Origin: Promethearchaeota archaeon
GTDB lineage: Archaea; Asgardarchaeota; Lokiarchaeia; Sigynarchaeales; SOKP01
Reading direction: 5' to 3'
Length of the DNA stretch: 64,000 nt
NCBI GenBank assembly: GCA_013375495.1
Contig: JABXKC010000007.1
Coordinates: forward strand, 1-64,000
Shown: piece by piece, positions 51,630-60,917 of the stretch
Layout of the letters: each line of letters starts with the position of its first letter
Numbering within the stretch: the first letter of the stretch is position 1
Program-made: the position numbers and the translations under genes
Notes under the pieces: model-generated
Seen by the model: the letters and a program-made list of their open reading frames with translations, nothing else
What the model was told of the DNA's origin: nothing
The model's database searches: none

Positions 51630-52193
51630 TTTAATTAATTTCTTTATTATTTTTATTAGTTTATCTGCTTCGTTTTTTACTGTTTTAGTTAGATTTATTT
51701 CGAAAAAAGGTAGATCAACATTATTCGAACGTTCCTCGAGAGATATTACATCTTCTTTGTAAAGTTTTAAATCTTTAAATCCCTCTAGGCTTTCAGGGAC
51801 AAAACCTATCATGAATACATTTAATTCTGGCAATTTTTCTACAATTAAATCAATTACAATGTGTACAGGGATAGTGTGAGTAGAAATTGGCACATATTCC
51901 TTGATAGATTCACGCTCCAGTATTGTAATTGTTCCCGGAGTTTTATTAACAGTACAAGTATCAATAAGGATTAGATATTCTGGTTCAAAATTCACGACAT
52001 CATCAATTCTAGCCATGGGATCTGTTCCGGCGTTTATGAATAGAACTTTTTCTTTACCAGAACAAGATAGAAGCTCACTAATAATATATGGACCAACACC
52101 ATCATCGCTTAGTTTCTCTTCTCCAATCCCCATAAAAACTATACTTTTAACTCCGCTAAGTCTATTTAAAAGTAAGGCGTACAAATCTTCCAT
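51621..52193 (-). CDS. Hydrogenase maturation endopeptidase, HycI/HyaD family
   Basis: A 190-residue protein of the peptidase family that removes the C-terminus of [NiFe] hydrogenase large subunits after nickel insertion. The metal-sensing start is VFMGIGEEKLSDDGVGPYI (about 19-37), with the Asp of DDGVGP; FINAGTDPM and LILIDTC (about 76-82) carry the second Asp; STHTIPVHI (about 111-119) supplies the His. No hydrogenase subunit is in the window, so its target is elsewhere. The usual GN at the start of the first motif is GI here. Confidence 0.85.
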   Translation of the reverse strand: MEDLYALLLNRLSGVKSIVFMGIGEEKLSDDGVGPYIISELLSCSGKEKVLFINAGTDPMARIDDVVNFEPEYLILIDTCTVNKTPGTITILERESIKEYVPISTHTIPVHIVIDLIVEKLPELNVFMIGFVPESLEGFKDLKLYKEDVISLEERSNNVDLPFFEINLTKTVKNEADKLIKIIKKLIKSI

Positions 52194-52274
52194 AACTAAA
52201 CTATTATTTGTTTGTTTAAAAATTAATTTTTGTGTTTTAGTTAATTTTTTTTTTTACTATTCTATTTTTTTATT

Positions 52275-53156
52275 ATGGGAATTTTAAAAGGGAAAACTAT
52301 AGTAATCACAGGTAGTGGAAGAGGCATTGGAAAATCTGTTGCTCTCGCTTGTGCTAAGGAAGGTGCTAATGTTGGTCTTACAGCAAGAACGCTTGATGAA
52401 TTAAATGAAGTTAAAGACGAAATTATTAAATTGGGTACTCAAATTAAGGTATCAGTTAAAACAGCTGATGTCAAAAAATATGAAGAAATAGAAAGCGCGT
52501 TTAAAGCATTTTATGAAGAATTAGGAGAGATTAACGGAGTTATTGCCAATGCTGGTTATTCCCGTATGTGGGATAGCCATGAATTTGATAGTAATAAATT
52601 TTCTGAGATAATAAATGTAAATGTTTCAGGCGTATTTTATACCTTTAAGGCAGCATTTCCTTATTTAAAGAAAGATGATAAAAGTAAAAAAGCAAGATTT
52701 ATTATAACGGGAAGCGCTGCTTTCACTAATCCAATGCCAAAATTTGCAGCTTATACCGCAAGTAAATATGCTGTTGTAGGGCTGCAAAGTTCACTTGCAT
52801 TAGAGTATAAGAAAGAGAATATTATTTTTAATATGATTTTACCTACTATGGTAGATACCCGTTTGGCGAGGGGTAGGAAAGCGGGAGACGGCAATAAACC
52901 TCCGAACGTTAAGAACCCTCAAGAACTTAATGATTATTATTTATTTCTTTTAAGCGAAGAGGCTAATAGAATCAATAATGCTCTTATATTTACTAATGAT
53001 TTCGATGAAGTTAAAAAGTATTTAGCAGAAGCTCCTTCCGGTAAGAGCGATAATTGGGATGTTTTTAAGGATTATCTACAAGAAAAGTCTCCTAATACAT
53101 ATACCAATGTTAAAAAACTGGGAAAATTAGTCGATTTTATAATTAAAACATCCTAA
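52275..53156 (+). CDS. Short-chain dehydrogenase/reductase
   Basis: A 293-residue SDR enzyme. The NAD(P)-binding TGSGRGIGKSVA is at about 13-24, NAGYS near 91-95, catalytic Ser in ITGSAAF (about 140-146) and the Tyr-Lys pair in YTASKYAVVGL (about 157-167). The C-terminus is about 40 residues longer than a minimal SDR (LAEAPSGKSDNWDVFKDYLQ). Substrate unknown. A T-rich spacer (52245-52254) separates it from the divergent protease gene. Confidence 0.9.
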   Translation: MGILKGKTIVITGSGRGIGKSVALACAKEGANVGLTARTLDELNEVKDEIIKLGTQIKVSVKTADVKKYEEIESAFKAFYEELGEINGVIANAGYSRMWDSHEFDSNKFSEIINVNVSGVFYTFKAAFPYLKKDDKSKKARFIITGSAAFTNPMPKFAAYTASKYAVVGLQSSLALEYKKENIIFNMILPTMVDTRLARGRKAGDGNKPPNVKNPQELNDYYLFLLSEEANRINNALIFTNDFDEVKKYLAEAPSGKSDNWDVFKDYLQEKSPNTYTNVKKLGKLVDFIIKTS

Positions 53157-53250
53157 TATCATCGTCACATATTTTTAAACCTACTTATATAACCTCTTAC
53201 ACTTAAAGAATTAAATTCTTTAATTATTATGCGTTTTGATATTATAGAAG

Positions 53251-53859
53251 ATGAATGAATCAATCAGCGAAAAATCAGATAAAGCTCAGTTTGAAGGGAT
53301 TATTGAGAATGATAAAGTAACAATCTCTGACCAGGAGGGCATTGAAGAATTTTATAATAATTCTTACATTGGTACTTTAGATAAGAATGATGGAAGTAAA
53401 GATAAGTTGGTTTTGGGACCAGTAGAAGTGCTATTATTATGTGAAAGAAATCGAATCTTAGTATATTTAGACAATAATAAAGAAGACAACAAATTATACG
53501 ATTTTGAAGGTTTATTAACATATTTTACTCAATTTGACAATAGATTATGGCAAAAATATATTATTTATATGGACCTAAGAAAAAGAGGGTATATCGTACG
53601 AGCAGGATATGGAGAGGGCATTGATTTCCGAGTTTACAAGAGAGGGGCTGATTTTGAAAAAGATTCAGCAAAGTTTCTAATATATCCTGTTTTTGAAGGC
53701 TATCCAATAGATTTGAAAGACCTTGACAAAATGTCACGCGTAGCGATGAGCTCGCGTAAAGATCTTATTGTTGCTACAGTTGATAGATTGAGCAAACCAA
53801 TATACTACAGCGTCAATAAATTTGAAATTATGAACAAAATAGAAAAAGAAGAAGAATAA
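53251..53859 (+). CDS. endA: tRNA-splicing endonuclease subunit, catalytic His replaced by Ser
   Basis: A 202-residue protein with the two-domain layout of archaeal EndA. The N-terminal domain (about 30-95) includes GPVEVLLLCERNRI. The catalytic domain begins RLWQKYIIYMDLRKRGY (98-114). The Tyr of the active triad is Y129 in FRVYKRG and the Lys is K170 in SSRKDLIVATVD. In Methanocaldococcus jannaschii the triad is Y115, H125 and K156, so the spacing predicts His at 139; here it is Ser139 in DSAKFLI. The subunit may be the structural partner of an (alpha-beta)2 enzyme or use a different base. It precedes the PINA gene by one base. It should cut introns such as those in tRNA-Leu at 22559-22710. 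Confidence 0.88.
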   Translation: MNESISEKSDKAQFEGIIENDKVTISDQEGIEEFYNNSYIGTLDKNDGSKDKLVLGPVEVLLLCERNRILVYLDNNKEDNKLYDFEGLLTYFTQFDNRLWQKYIIYMDLRKRGYIVRAGYGEGIDFRVYKRGADFEKDSAKFLIYPVFEGYPIDLKDLDKMSRVAMSSRKDLIVATVDRLSKPIYYSVNKFEIMNKIEKEEE

Positions 53860-53860
53860 A

Positions 53861-55522
53861 ATGCCAAAAAAGTATGCTTGTGATACATCGGTAATCTTTA
53901 ATGGAATCATTTTGGAATTGATAGTTGATGGTGATTTAGGAGAAAAGCCAGAAATTTATATTTCGAATGTAGTTGTAGCGGAAGTTGAATATCGAACAAA
54001 TGTTCAAAAAGAAATAGGATTTTATGGTTTAAATGTGCTTAAAGAACTAAGACAATTACATAATGAGGAGAAAATAACTCTTCATATAGTAGGAAAACGC
54101 CCTACAAGAGAAGAAATTAAAATGAGTCCTGGAGGAGAACTCGATGCACTTATAAGAAAATCAGCTTTAGAACATAACGCTTCTTTGATTACAGCAGATA
54201 GAATACAAGGAGATGTAGGTATTTTTGAAGGGCTTGATATCCTGTATGCAAAAGAAAAGGCTATCCCAAAAAAATCCGAATCCCTTTCGCTAAAGTTACT
54301 CGAATATTTTGATGAAACCACTATGAGCGTACATCTTAAGCAAGGATTACCTCCTTATGCTAAAAGAGGTAGTCCCGGGAATTGGTATTTAGAAAAAGTG
54401 GGAGAGGAACATTTATCTGCTAAGTTAATAGATGAAATTGCTATCGAAATAATAGAAATGGTGAGAGAAGACGAGCATTCATTTGTTGAAATCGAAAAAA
54501 TTGGTGCCGTGGTTGCTCAATTGCGAGAGTTTAGAATCGTAATAACTCGCCCTCCATTTTCAAACGATGTTGAAATCACAGCAGTACATCCACTTGTTAC
54601 TCTTACGCTAAGAGATTATGCCATTAATACTAGACTTCACAAAAGATTAGAAAAAGCAGAGGGTATTTTGGTAGCTGGAGCGCCAGGAGCTGGCAAAAGC
54701 ACATTTTCAGCAGCATTAGCAAATTTTTATTTAGAACAGGGTAAAGTTGTGAAAACATTGGAAAGTGTTAGAGACTTGCAGGTAAAAGATGAAATCACGC
54801 AATATACTAAATTAGAAGGAAGTCTTGAAAATTCTGCTGATATTTTATTATTAGTAAGACCTGATTTTACTATTTTTGATGAAGTACGCACTACTAAAGA
54901 TTTTCAAATTTATGCTGATTTTCGCCTTTCTGGTGTAGGTATGGTTGGAGTTGTTCATTCTTCGTCAGCTATCGACGCAATTCAAAGATTTATTGGACGA
55001 ATAGAGCTTGGAATGCTCCCGTCAATCATAGATACGATAGTGTTTATTGAGGGTGGAGATATATCTACTGTATTAGTTATTAAAATGACGGTAAAGGTTC
55101 CACATGGATTTAGAGATAAAGACTTGGCGAGACCTGTTGTTGAAGTCAGAGATTTTAAAACTGACCGCCTTGCTTATGAGATTTATTCCTTCGGTCAGGA
55201 CATAGTAATTAACCCGATAAATCCTCTTGACCAGAGAAGCACTTTTAAACCTAAAGAACAATATAGGATAGATAAATTTAATAGAAAGAGAAAAGAAAGA
55301 CAGATTGAGTTAGATATTGAAGTCACGAAACAAAAAGTAATTCTAAAAGCAAGTCCTGAATACGCTAGTAGCAATATTATTGTTTTTGCTGACGGTCAAG
55401 AAATTTTTACTGGTTCTTTGAGTCGCTCTAGCATCATAACTCTCTCTCTTTCAAATAAAGAAGGAAGAAGAGTTCTAAAAGAATACGATAGAAATAAAAA
55501 ATTTTATGGAATTTTAAAATAA
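53861..55522 (+). CDS. PIN-domain/PilT-type ATPase with KH-like C-terminus (PINA)
   Basis: A 553-residue protein with three parts. An N-terminal PIN nuclease domain (1-130) has acidic residues in YACDTSVIF, VAEVEYR, GELDALI and ITADRI. A PilT-like ATPase (about 200-420) has a Walker A GAPGAGKSTF (about 273-282), an FDEVRT Walker B-like block and HSSSAIDAIQR. A C-terminal KH-like piece (about 490-553) follows. Crenarchaeal PINA is a hexameric ATPase that drives branch migration of Holliday junctions with Hjc and Hjm. The gene follows endA by one base, so RNA and DNA repair functions are transcribed together here. Confidence 0.9.
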   Translation: MPKKYACDTSVIFNGIILELIVDGDLGEKPEIYISNVVVAEVEYRTNVQKEIGFYGLNVLKELRQLHNEEKITLHIVGKRPTREEIKMSPGGELDALIRKSALEHNASLITADRIQGDVGIFEGLDILYAKEKAIPKKSESLSLKLLEYFDETTMSVHLKQGLPPYAKRGSPGNWYLEKVGEEHLSAKLIDEIAIEIIEMVREDEHSFVEIEKIGAVVAQLREFRIVITRPPFSNDVEITAVHPLVTLTLRDYAINTRLHKRLEKAEGILVAGAPGAGKSTFSAALANFYLEQGKVVKTLESVRDLQVKDEITQYTKLEGSLENSADILLLVRPDFTIFDEVRTTKDFQIYADFRLSGVGMVGVVHSSSAIDAIQRFIGRIELGMLPSIIDTIVFIEGGDISTVLVIKMTVKVPHGFRDKDLARPVVEVRDFKTDRLAYEIYSFGQDIVINPINPLDQRSTFKPKEQYRIDKFNRKRKERQIELDIEVTKQKVILKASPEYASSNIIVFADGQEIFTGSLSRSSIITLSLSNKEGRRVLKEYDRNKKFYGILK

Positions 55523-55553
55523 GACTTTCTTTTTATAAAAATTCTCATTGTAA

Positions 55554-55934
55554 TTATTTGGCTAATGCATTTCGGGCTCTTTTTATATCATCAACTCCAA
55601 TGACTAACTTGTTATGTTCAGCTAAATAGATTAAATCAATATTAACACCAACATTGCCTATTTTTCGAGCCATCTTTCCACCAGATCCTGGTTTTCCAGC
55701 AATATTACCAATATCCATTACAAGCACTTCACGTATAGCGCTTACTTTAAAACCTGCCGATTCAAGTACATAACGAGCAACAGTTTCATCTTGAACCAAA
55801 ATATGAATGACAGCTTCATCATTAAGAGGAATTCCACATAATCCTTCCATATTTATCCCATTTTTGCCTAGAATCTCTCCCATATCAGCTAACGCTCCGG
55901 GATTATTTTCCAAAATAACAGCTATATCTTTCAT
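55554..55934 (-). CDS. Tandem ACT-domain protein
   Basis: A 126-residue protein made of two ACT-like halves. The first begins MKDIAVILENNPGALADMGEIL (about 1-22). The second lies about 65-126 (VLVMDIGNIAGKPG, NVGVNIDLIYLAEHN). ACT domains bind amino acids and regulate enzymes; stand-alone pairs like this are known as amino-acid sensors. The gene is not linked to a biosynthetic operon here. The ligand is unknown. Confidence 0.85.
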   Translation of the reverse strand: MKDIAVILENNPGALADMGEILGKNGINMEGLCGIPLNDEAVIHILVQDETVARYVLESAGFKVSAIREVLVMDIGNIAGKPGSGGKMARKIGNVGVNIDLIYLAEHNKLVIGVDDIKRARNALAK

Positions 55935-56119
55935 TTTATGTTTTCTCTTTTTTTTTTTATATATTTGATTCTTTGGTGATTTTTTCCTAATGCTTAATTA
56001 TGTCATCTCAATATTTAAGTTTTCTTTTGAAATTACATCAGATTAGATATTTAACCACTAAATGCAATAGAATAAAAGAATAGTAAAATACAATACAGTA
56101 ATTAATGTACTATGAATCC

Positions 56120-56938
56120 TTATTTTAATAGATTGTATTTCTTTAAAAGAATAAGGCCATCTAAAGTAAAAATTGGACGCCACCAAGGTAGATTTTGATA
56201 AGCTATTTTTATTCCCCCGTCTCTTTCAAAACTACCTATAAAATAAGTGGTTTGATTTTCCAATGTGTTTCTACTAACATGTTCAATTGCATAATACCAA
56301 TATCTGTTAAGAAGTGGAAAGTGATCTTTATTATCTTCTAATATTGAGGGTAAAATCTCTAGAATTCTTTCTAGTTTAACAACATCCTCCTTATTTTGAC
56401 CACAATACTTCAAATAAACAAAAATTGGATAGTCATAAAACCCAAATTCTTTAGGGAATTCCGTTTTATGGTAATAATTTCTAACTTTTTTGAAGAATTC
56501 TTCGCTTCCCACACCCCAATTCTTCAAAATTCCTGCTAGTACGAAGATCCTATCGTTATCCGGATTTTCCCACCAAGGTTGATAAGGATAATTTAACATA
56601 TTGTCTGGAGGATGGTTTATGTATCCCTCTTTATTCTGAACTTTCAATATCCATTTAATTAAATCTTTTGATATATTACTATTTTTAGCCTCTAATAAGT
56701 CAAGAATAAATAACGCAGTTTCAGCACCAATAGCAGTGCTATCAGGACATAGAAGATCGGGTTCAATACCATTTCCAAATCCTCCGTCGTCATTTTGATA
56801 TCCGGCTAAAACTTTCAAAACTTCTTTTTTCCGTCCTTCTTCAAAAAAATAAGAAAGAAGTTTTCTTTCAAGTAATCTACCTTCGTTAAATATAAAGCGT
56901 TTTATATTTTTAATATCAATTTTGCTCGAGTCTAACAT
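56120..56938 (-). CDS. Alpha/alpha-toroid protein, prenyltransferase/terpene-cyclase-like
   Basis: A 272-residue protein with repeats of the squalene-cyclase/prenyltransferase toroid: VLAGYQNDDGGFGNGIEPD (about 44-62), WILKVQNKEGYI (about 102-113), and a late GSFERDGGIKIAYQ. The DDGGFG turn is the QW-type motif. The DxDD acid of true squalene cyclases is not clear, so function may differ. It is the last gene of an operon led by a sirtuin gene. Cofactors or substrates cannot be inferred. Confidence 0.65.
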   Translation of the reverse strand: MLDSSKIDIKNIKRFIFNEGRLLERKLLSYFFEEGRKKEVLKVLAGYQNDDGGFGNGIEPDLLCPDSTAIGAETALFILDLLEAKNSNISKDLIKWILKVQNKEGYINHPPDNMLNYPYQPWWENPDNDRIFVLAGILKNWGVGSEEFFKKVRNYYHKTEFPKEFGFYDYPIFVYLKYCGQNKEDVVKLERILEILPSILEDNKDHFPLLNRYWYYAIEHVSRNTLENQTTYFIGSFERDGGIKIAYQNLPWWRPIFTLDGLILLKKYNLLK

Positions 56939-56959
56939 AATTATAATCTGAAATATAAA

Positions 56960-58855
56960 TCATTTTGAAATATCAAGTGTAAATAAGACCTCTCCATACT
57001 CTACATTTTTTGATTTCATAGCATATCCGCTAGTATTAAGAATATAGAGCATAGGTTTGTTTTCAATAAGAACTGATCCGGTAAAATATTTGTAATTAAG
57101 TTCTCTAGCTATTGTAATTAAGTGATCAAGTAGAAATTTAGCTATTCCCGATTTGCGAAAATTTTTCTTAACAACTATGCCTAATTCAACAGTTGATGGT
57201 TGATGTGTTTTAAAAAATGCAGCTGAAGCAACTATTTTCTGTTCACCTTCTTCAAGAAATTCTCCTACTAAGATCATGTCTGTTTGATAATCTATGTTAA
57301 CTAAGGGCTGTACAAACTTATGAGGAAATTTACGATCACGTGAGAAGAATCTCAAATATCTATCATCTTCATCTAATGAATAATAAAGTCCTTGCAGTAA
57401 TCGTTCATCAGTAGCTTTGATAGGTCGGATTTTAATCGTTTTGCCATTTTTCATTTGATAAATCGTCTCATACTTATCAGGGTATAAGCTTAACCTACCA
57501 TTTATAGAAAGTGGTAATTTTTGATCAGAATAAATGTAGTTAATTTTTTTCGCATATTCTAAAAGTTCTTCCCTAAAATCTGGATGAGCTATATTTATCA
57601 TTTGTAAAACTCTTTCACGTATACTTTTTCCAAAAAGATAAGCGATTCCCCATTCAGTAACAACATAATGAATGTCACCCCTTGTTATAACTACTCCCGA
57701 GCCGGGTTGAAGATACGGAACAATTCTCGAAACTAGAGTTCCATCCTTAAGAGTCGCAGTGCTAGGGATCACAGCTATTGGTTTTCCATCTTTAGAACGG
57801 TTTGCACCTCTAACGAAATCTACTTGACCACCAATACCGCTATAAAATGAATGTCCAAGCGAGTCTGCATTAATCTGTCCTGTTAAATCAATTGTAAGGG
57901 CAGCGTTAATAGCCACTTGCTTTTTATTTTGGCTAATTATAAAGGGATCGTTACAATAATTACTTGGATGAAATTCAACAAAGGGATTGTTGTCTACAAA
58001 ATCATAAAGCCGCCGGGAACCCATAACAAAAGAACAAATTATTTTTCCCTTATGAATAGTCTTCTTTTTACATGTAATAACACCTTTTTCGACGAGATCA
58101 ACAATTCCATCTGAAAATACTTCACTATGTACTCCTAAATCTTTTTTTTCGTCTAACTCAACTAACACAGCGTTGGGAATTTTCCCAATCCCCATTTGTA
58201 TTGTTGATTCATCTTCAATGAGTGATGCAACATACTTTCCTATTTTAGTAACCGTCTCATCTGGAGGATCGTAAGTAAACTCTATAATATCATGATCTGA
58301 TATAATATAAGCATCTATATCATTCATGTGAATGAATGAATCACCTAGTGTGCGCGGCATCTTAGGATTAACTTCCGCAACCACATATTCAGCTGCTTCT
58401 GCTATAGGTTTTGCTATATCAACATTAATACCATAACTACAAAATCCAAATTCATCTGGAGGACTTACTTGAATAAGAGCGGTCTTTAGGTGCATCTGTC
58501 CCCGTTCAAAAAATCCTGGAATGTCTGAAAGCAGCATTGGAGTGTAATCTGCAAATCCTTTTTTAACAGCTTCTCGGAGATTTTCACTGATGAAAAAAAC
58601 ATTATGCCGAAATAAATCTTCATTACCTCCCGCAGTTTTATAATAATCGAGATCAGAAAGACTTATAAAATGTATCATCTCCACATCAGAAAGCTGAGGA
58701 CCAAGTTCAATAAGTTTTGAAGTGAGGTCGAGTGGCTCAGAACACCCTGAATCAATAAAAATTCGGTCTCCAGGTTTAATATATTTCTTGATAGCATCTT
58801 CTACATTTACATGTTTTTGTTTAAATTTTTTAATATTACTCAAATCATTTGCCAT
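56960..58855 (-). CDS. CoA-transferase/acetyl-CoA hydrolase fused to a GNAT acetyltransferase
   Basis: A 631-residue fusion. The N-terminal about 430 residues are a 4-hydroxybutyrate CoA-transferase/acetyl-CoA hydrolase type domain: VEDAIKKYIKPGDRIFIDSG, then DSLGHSFYSGIGGQVDFVRG (about 333-352) and AVIPSTATLKDGTLVS. The C-terminal about 160 residues are a GNAT domain: KIRPIKATDERLLQGLYYSL and the acetyl-CoA loop KNFRKSGIAKFLLDH (about 566-580). The first half moves CoA between acids, the second transfers an acetyl group, possibly to lysines. Its gene is 31 bp downstream of a sirtuin gene, whose product removes acyl groups. Confidence 0.88.
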   Translation of the reverse strand: MANDLSNIKKFKQKHVNVEDAIKKYIKPGDRIFIDSGCSEPLDLTSKLIELGPQLSDVEMIHFISLSDLDYYKTAGGNEDLFRHNVFFISENLREAVKKGFADYTPMLLSDIPGFFERGQMHLKTALIQVSPPDEFGFCSYGINVDIAKPIAEAAEYVVAEVNPKMPRTLGDSFIHMNDIDAYIISDHDIIEFTYDPPDETVTKIGKYVASLIEDESTIQMGIGKIPNAVLVELDEKKDLGVHSEVFSDGIVDLVEKGVITCKKKTIHKGKIICSFVMGSRRLYDFVDNNPFVEFHPSNYCNDPFIISQNKKQVAINAALTIDLTGQINADSLGHSFYSGIGGQVDFVRGANRSKDGKPIAVIPSTATLKDGTLVSRIVPYLQPGSGVVITRGDIHYVVTEWGIAYLFGKSIRERVLQMINIAHPDFREELLEYAKKINYIYSDQKLPLSINGRLSLYPDKYETIYQMKNGKTIKIRPIKATDERLLQGLYYSLDEDDRYLRFFSRDRKFPHKFVQPLVNIDYQTDMILVGEFLEEGEQKIVASAAFFKTHQPSTVELGIVVKKNFRKSGIAKFLLDHLITIARELNYKYFTGSVLIENKPMLYILNTSGYAMKSKNVEYGEVLFTLDISK

Positions 58856-58886
58856 TTCTTCAACCTATTTTTTAATTTTTAATAAT

Positions 58887-59636
58887 TTATTTGGTGATCA
58901 TCATTTCTTTTACTCTCTTAACAATCTTAGGAAGTACATCTTCAATTTGTTCAAAGAACCTCAAGTCAGCTTCATCATCGTACGGAGTTTCACCGTTATT
59001 TAAAATAATTAATTTTGCACCATTTCTCCAAGCATACCCCGGCATATTTGCCGCAGGAGTCACAACTAGAGAAGAACCAACTACGAAAAAAACATCAGAA
59101 CTTTGGGATCGTCTCATAGATTCTTCAAGTTCGTCCATCGGTAAAGGATCGCCAAAATTAACGATGCTTGAGATGAGTCTTCCTCCACAATCTGGGCAAT
59201 CCGGTTGATTTTTGCGAATTCTTCCGGTTCTGTATCCTTGACCCAATTTTATTTTATCCCAACCTGCCTCCTCAAATGTTAGTTTCTTTCCACAATCTAA
59301 ACATTTCATGAAGTAAAGATTGCCATGTAACTCCGCTAATTTTTCAAAGGGAATTCCTGATTTTGCGTGAAGCCCATCTACATTCTGGGATATAAGGTAT
59401 TCTAATTTACCCAATTTTAATAATTCTACAATTGAATAATGACCTTGATTTGGGCTAACTTGATCCCATGGAGGTGATTTGGGAGGTGGTAATCCAGCGT
59501 CACGCCTTGTCCATATACCATCAGGACCTCTAAAATCCGGAATTCCTGATTCTGTTGAGATACCCGCTCCAGTCAACACCACAAGATTCTTAGATTCATA
59601 AATCCACTTAGCCGCTAACTCTATTTTATCTACCAT
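58887..59636 (-). CDS. Sir2-family NAD-dependent protein deacylase
   Basis: A 249-residue sirtuin. The NAD site is TGAGISTESGIPDFRGPDGIW (22-42), the catalytic His is in SQNVDGLHAKSG (about 103-114), and the zinc Cys pairs are CLDCGKK (about 133-139) and CPDCGGRL (about 167-174). GSSLVVTPAA (about 212-221) is the ribose-binding block. It removes acetyl or longer acyl groups from lysines using NAD. It heads an operon with the CoA-transferase/GNAT fusion and the toroid protein, suggesting reversible acylation control. Confidence 0.95.
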   Translation of the reverse strand: MVDKIELAAKWIYESKNLVVLTGAGISTESGIPDFRGPDGIWTRRDAGLPPPKSPPWDQVSPNQGHYSIVELLKLGKLEYLISQNVDGLHAKSGIPFEKLAELHGNLYFMKCLDCGKKLTFEEAGWDKIKLGQGYRTGRIRKNQPDCPDCGGRLISSIVNFGDPLPMDELEESMRRSQSSDVFFVVGSSLVVTPAANMPGYAWRNGAKLIILNNGETPYDDEADLRFFEQIEDVLPKIVKRVKEMMITK

Positions 59637-59840
59637 AATGATAATTTTTTAATTACATTAAATTACATTAAAAAGTACAATCATTTGACATTTAATCACC
59701 AATATTCTACTATTAAAACTTATGGTATAGAAAATTATTGAATAATTTAAGTGTTTATTTCCACCAACTAAATAATGATTTACCGATTACTTAAGCGAAT
59801 TCATAATTATTGTTAATCTTTGAGATCTCGGTTACAATAA

Positions 59841-60272
59841 TCACAAAAATGACTGACTGAATTCCTCGTCGGAGTCGCATTTATATAACCCACGAGCTTT
59901 TTTTGCCTCGACTCGTGCGCGATGCGACTTAACAAGATTGGCACACCCAACACAGAACCACGCACGATAAGAATGGTTGTAATACATGTCTTGATCGGGC
60001 TTACCGCAAGTGTAGCACATGCAGATCGACTTATTCCCCATCTCGTCGATCTCGTTCTTCAATTGTTGAAGATATCTGAAACGTCTTAGTTGTGACGGAG
60101 TCCAGTCATCAACAGATATCCTAATGTTGTCTTTATCAAAACGTAATTGTTTCATCTCATTCTTTATTTTATCCCTTTTTGTATCTCTAGCTTGAAGTAG
60201 TAATTCCCGCAGTTCGTTACGAGTTTTCCGTAACTTAGGATCCTTTATGCTAATAATTCTTTTATCTTTCAC
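59841..60272 (-). CDS. Zinc-finger protein of unknown function, higher-GC gene
   Basis: A 143-residue basic protein. The N-terminal two-thirds is a charged helical region (LRKTRNELRELLLQARDTKR). A zinc site is built from MCYTCGKPD (about 94-102) and WFCVGCANLVKSHR (about 115-128), like small treble-clef or ribbon folds. It ends in an acidic tail. The gene is visibly richer in G and C than its neighbours (for example the stretch around 59910-59960), which may mean a different origin. I recognise no family. Confidence 0.6.
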   Translation of the reverse strand: MKDKRIISIKDPKLRKTRNELRELLLQARDTKRDKIKNEMKQLRFDKDNIRISVDDWTPSQLRRFRYLQQLKNEIDEMGNKSICMCYTCGKPDQDMYYNHSYRAWFCVGCANLVKSHRARVEAKKARGLYKCDSDEEFSQSFL

Positions 60273-60518
60273 AATAATACAACAGCGTAGTTTTTATTTA
60301 AATTTATTTACCATAGACATTAATAATAAAAAAAAAGAATATTTTATGTTTAAGCTAGGATGGAGTTCGGACAAAAAATATATTTTGACACTAATATCTA
60401 AAATAAGCACTTACTTTATAAATAAATATTCTAATTCTTATTTAGGTATAAAATTTTCTAATAGCTTTATATTCAAATAGGTTGAATTATTAATAGGATT
60501 AATTAAGTTGGATATAAT

Positions 60519-60911
60519 ATGACATATGCGTTAAATTTTAATAAAGAAGAAATTTCGAGTATACAAATTGATTATGCCAAAATTAATTTTAAACCCGAGC
60601 AGTTGAATTTAATTAAAACAATATCAAAACTCATTTGCGAACAAATCTCAATACCCCATTTGGCAATGAGAAGCACGGCCTGGTTCGCTTTAAGTGAATG
60701 GCAAAAAAGAGAAAATAAATTAGTTTCAGAAATCCTGACTATGAGCATGGGAAACAAATTAAAAGCTACCAAGGACATTTTTAATATCGGAAAGGATAGA
60801 TTAAAAAGCATGCTCTCTTCTCCTAAAGAGCAGAGTGAAATGTTGTTGGATATTTGTTTTGAACGAGCATTTAAATATTATTTAGAACATCTCAATAGAA
60901 TTCGAAGATAA
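60519..60911 (+). CDS. Hypothetical helical protein
   Basis: A 130-residue soluble protein, all-helical by pattern (QLNLIKTISKLICEQI, ALSEWQKRENKLVSEIL, RAFKYYLEHLNRIRR). No motif is recognised. It converges with the PHP gene, 6 bp apart. A region of 246 bp before it contains only a 44-codon open frame that I do not support. Confidence 0.5.
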   Translation: MTYALNFNKEEISSIQIDYAKINFKPEQLNLIKTISKLICEQISIPHLAMRSTAWFALSEWQKRENKLVSEILTMSMGNKLKATKDIFNIGKDRLKSMLSSPKEQSEMLLDICFERAFKYYLEHLNRIRR

Positions 60912-60917
60912 GAGTTC

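Noticed and set aside
60346..60480. A 44-codon plus-strand ORF starting MFKLGWSS
   Set aside because: It is low-complexity and AT-driven, lacks a ribosome site, and resembles nothing; not supported as a gene.
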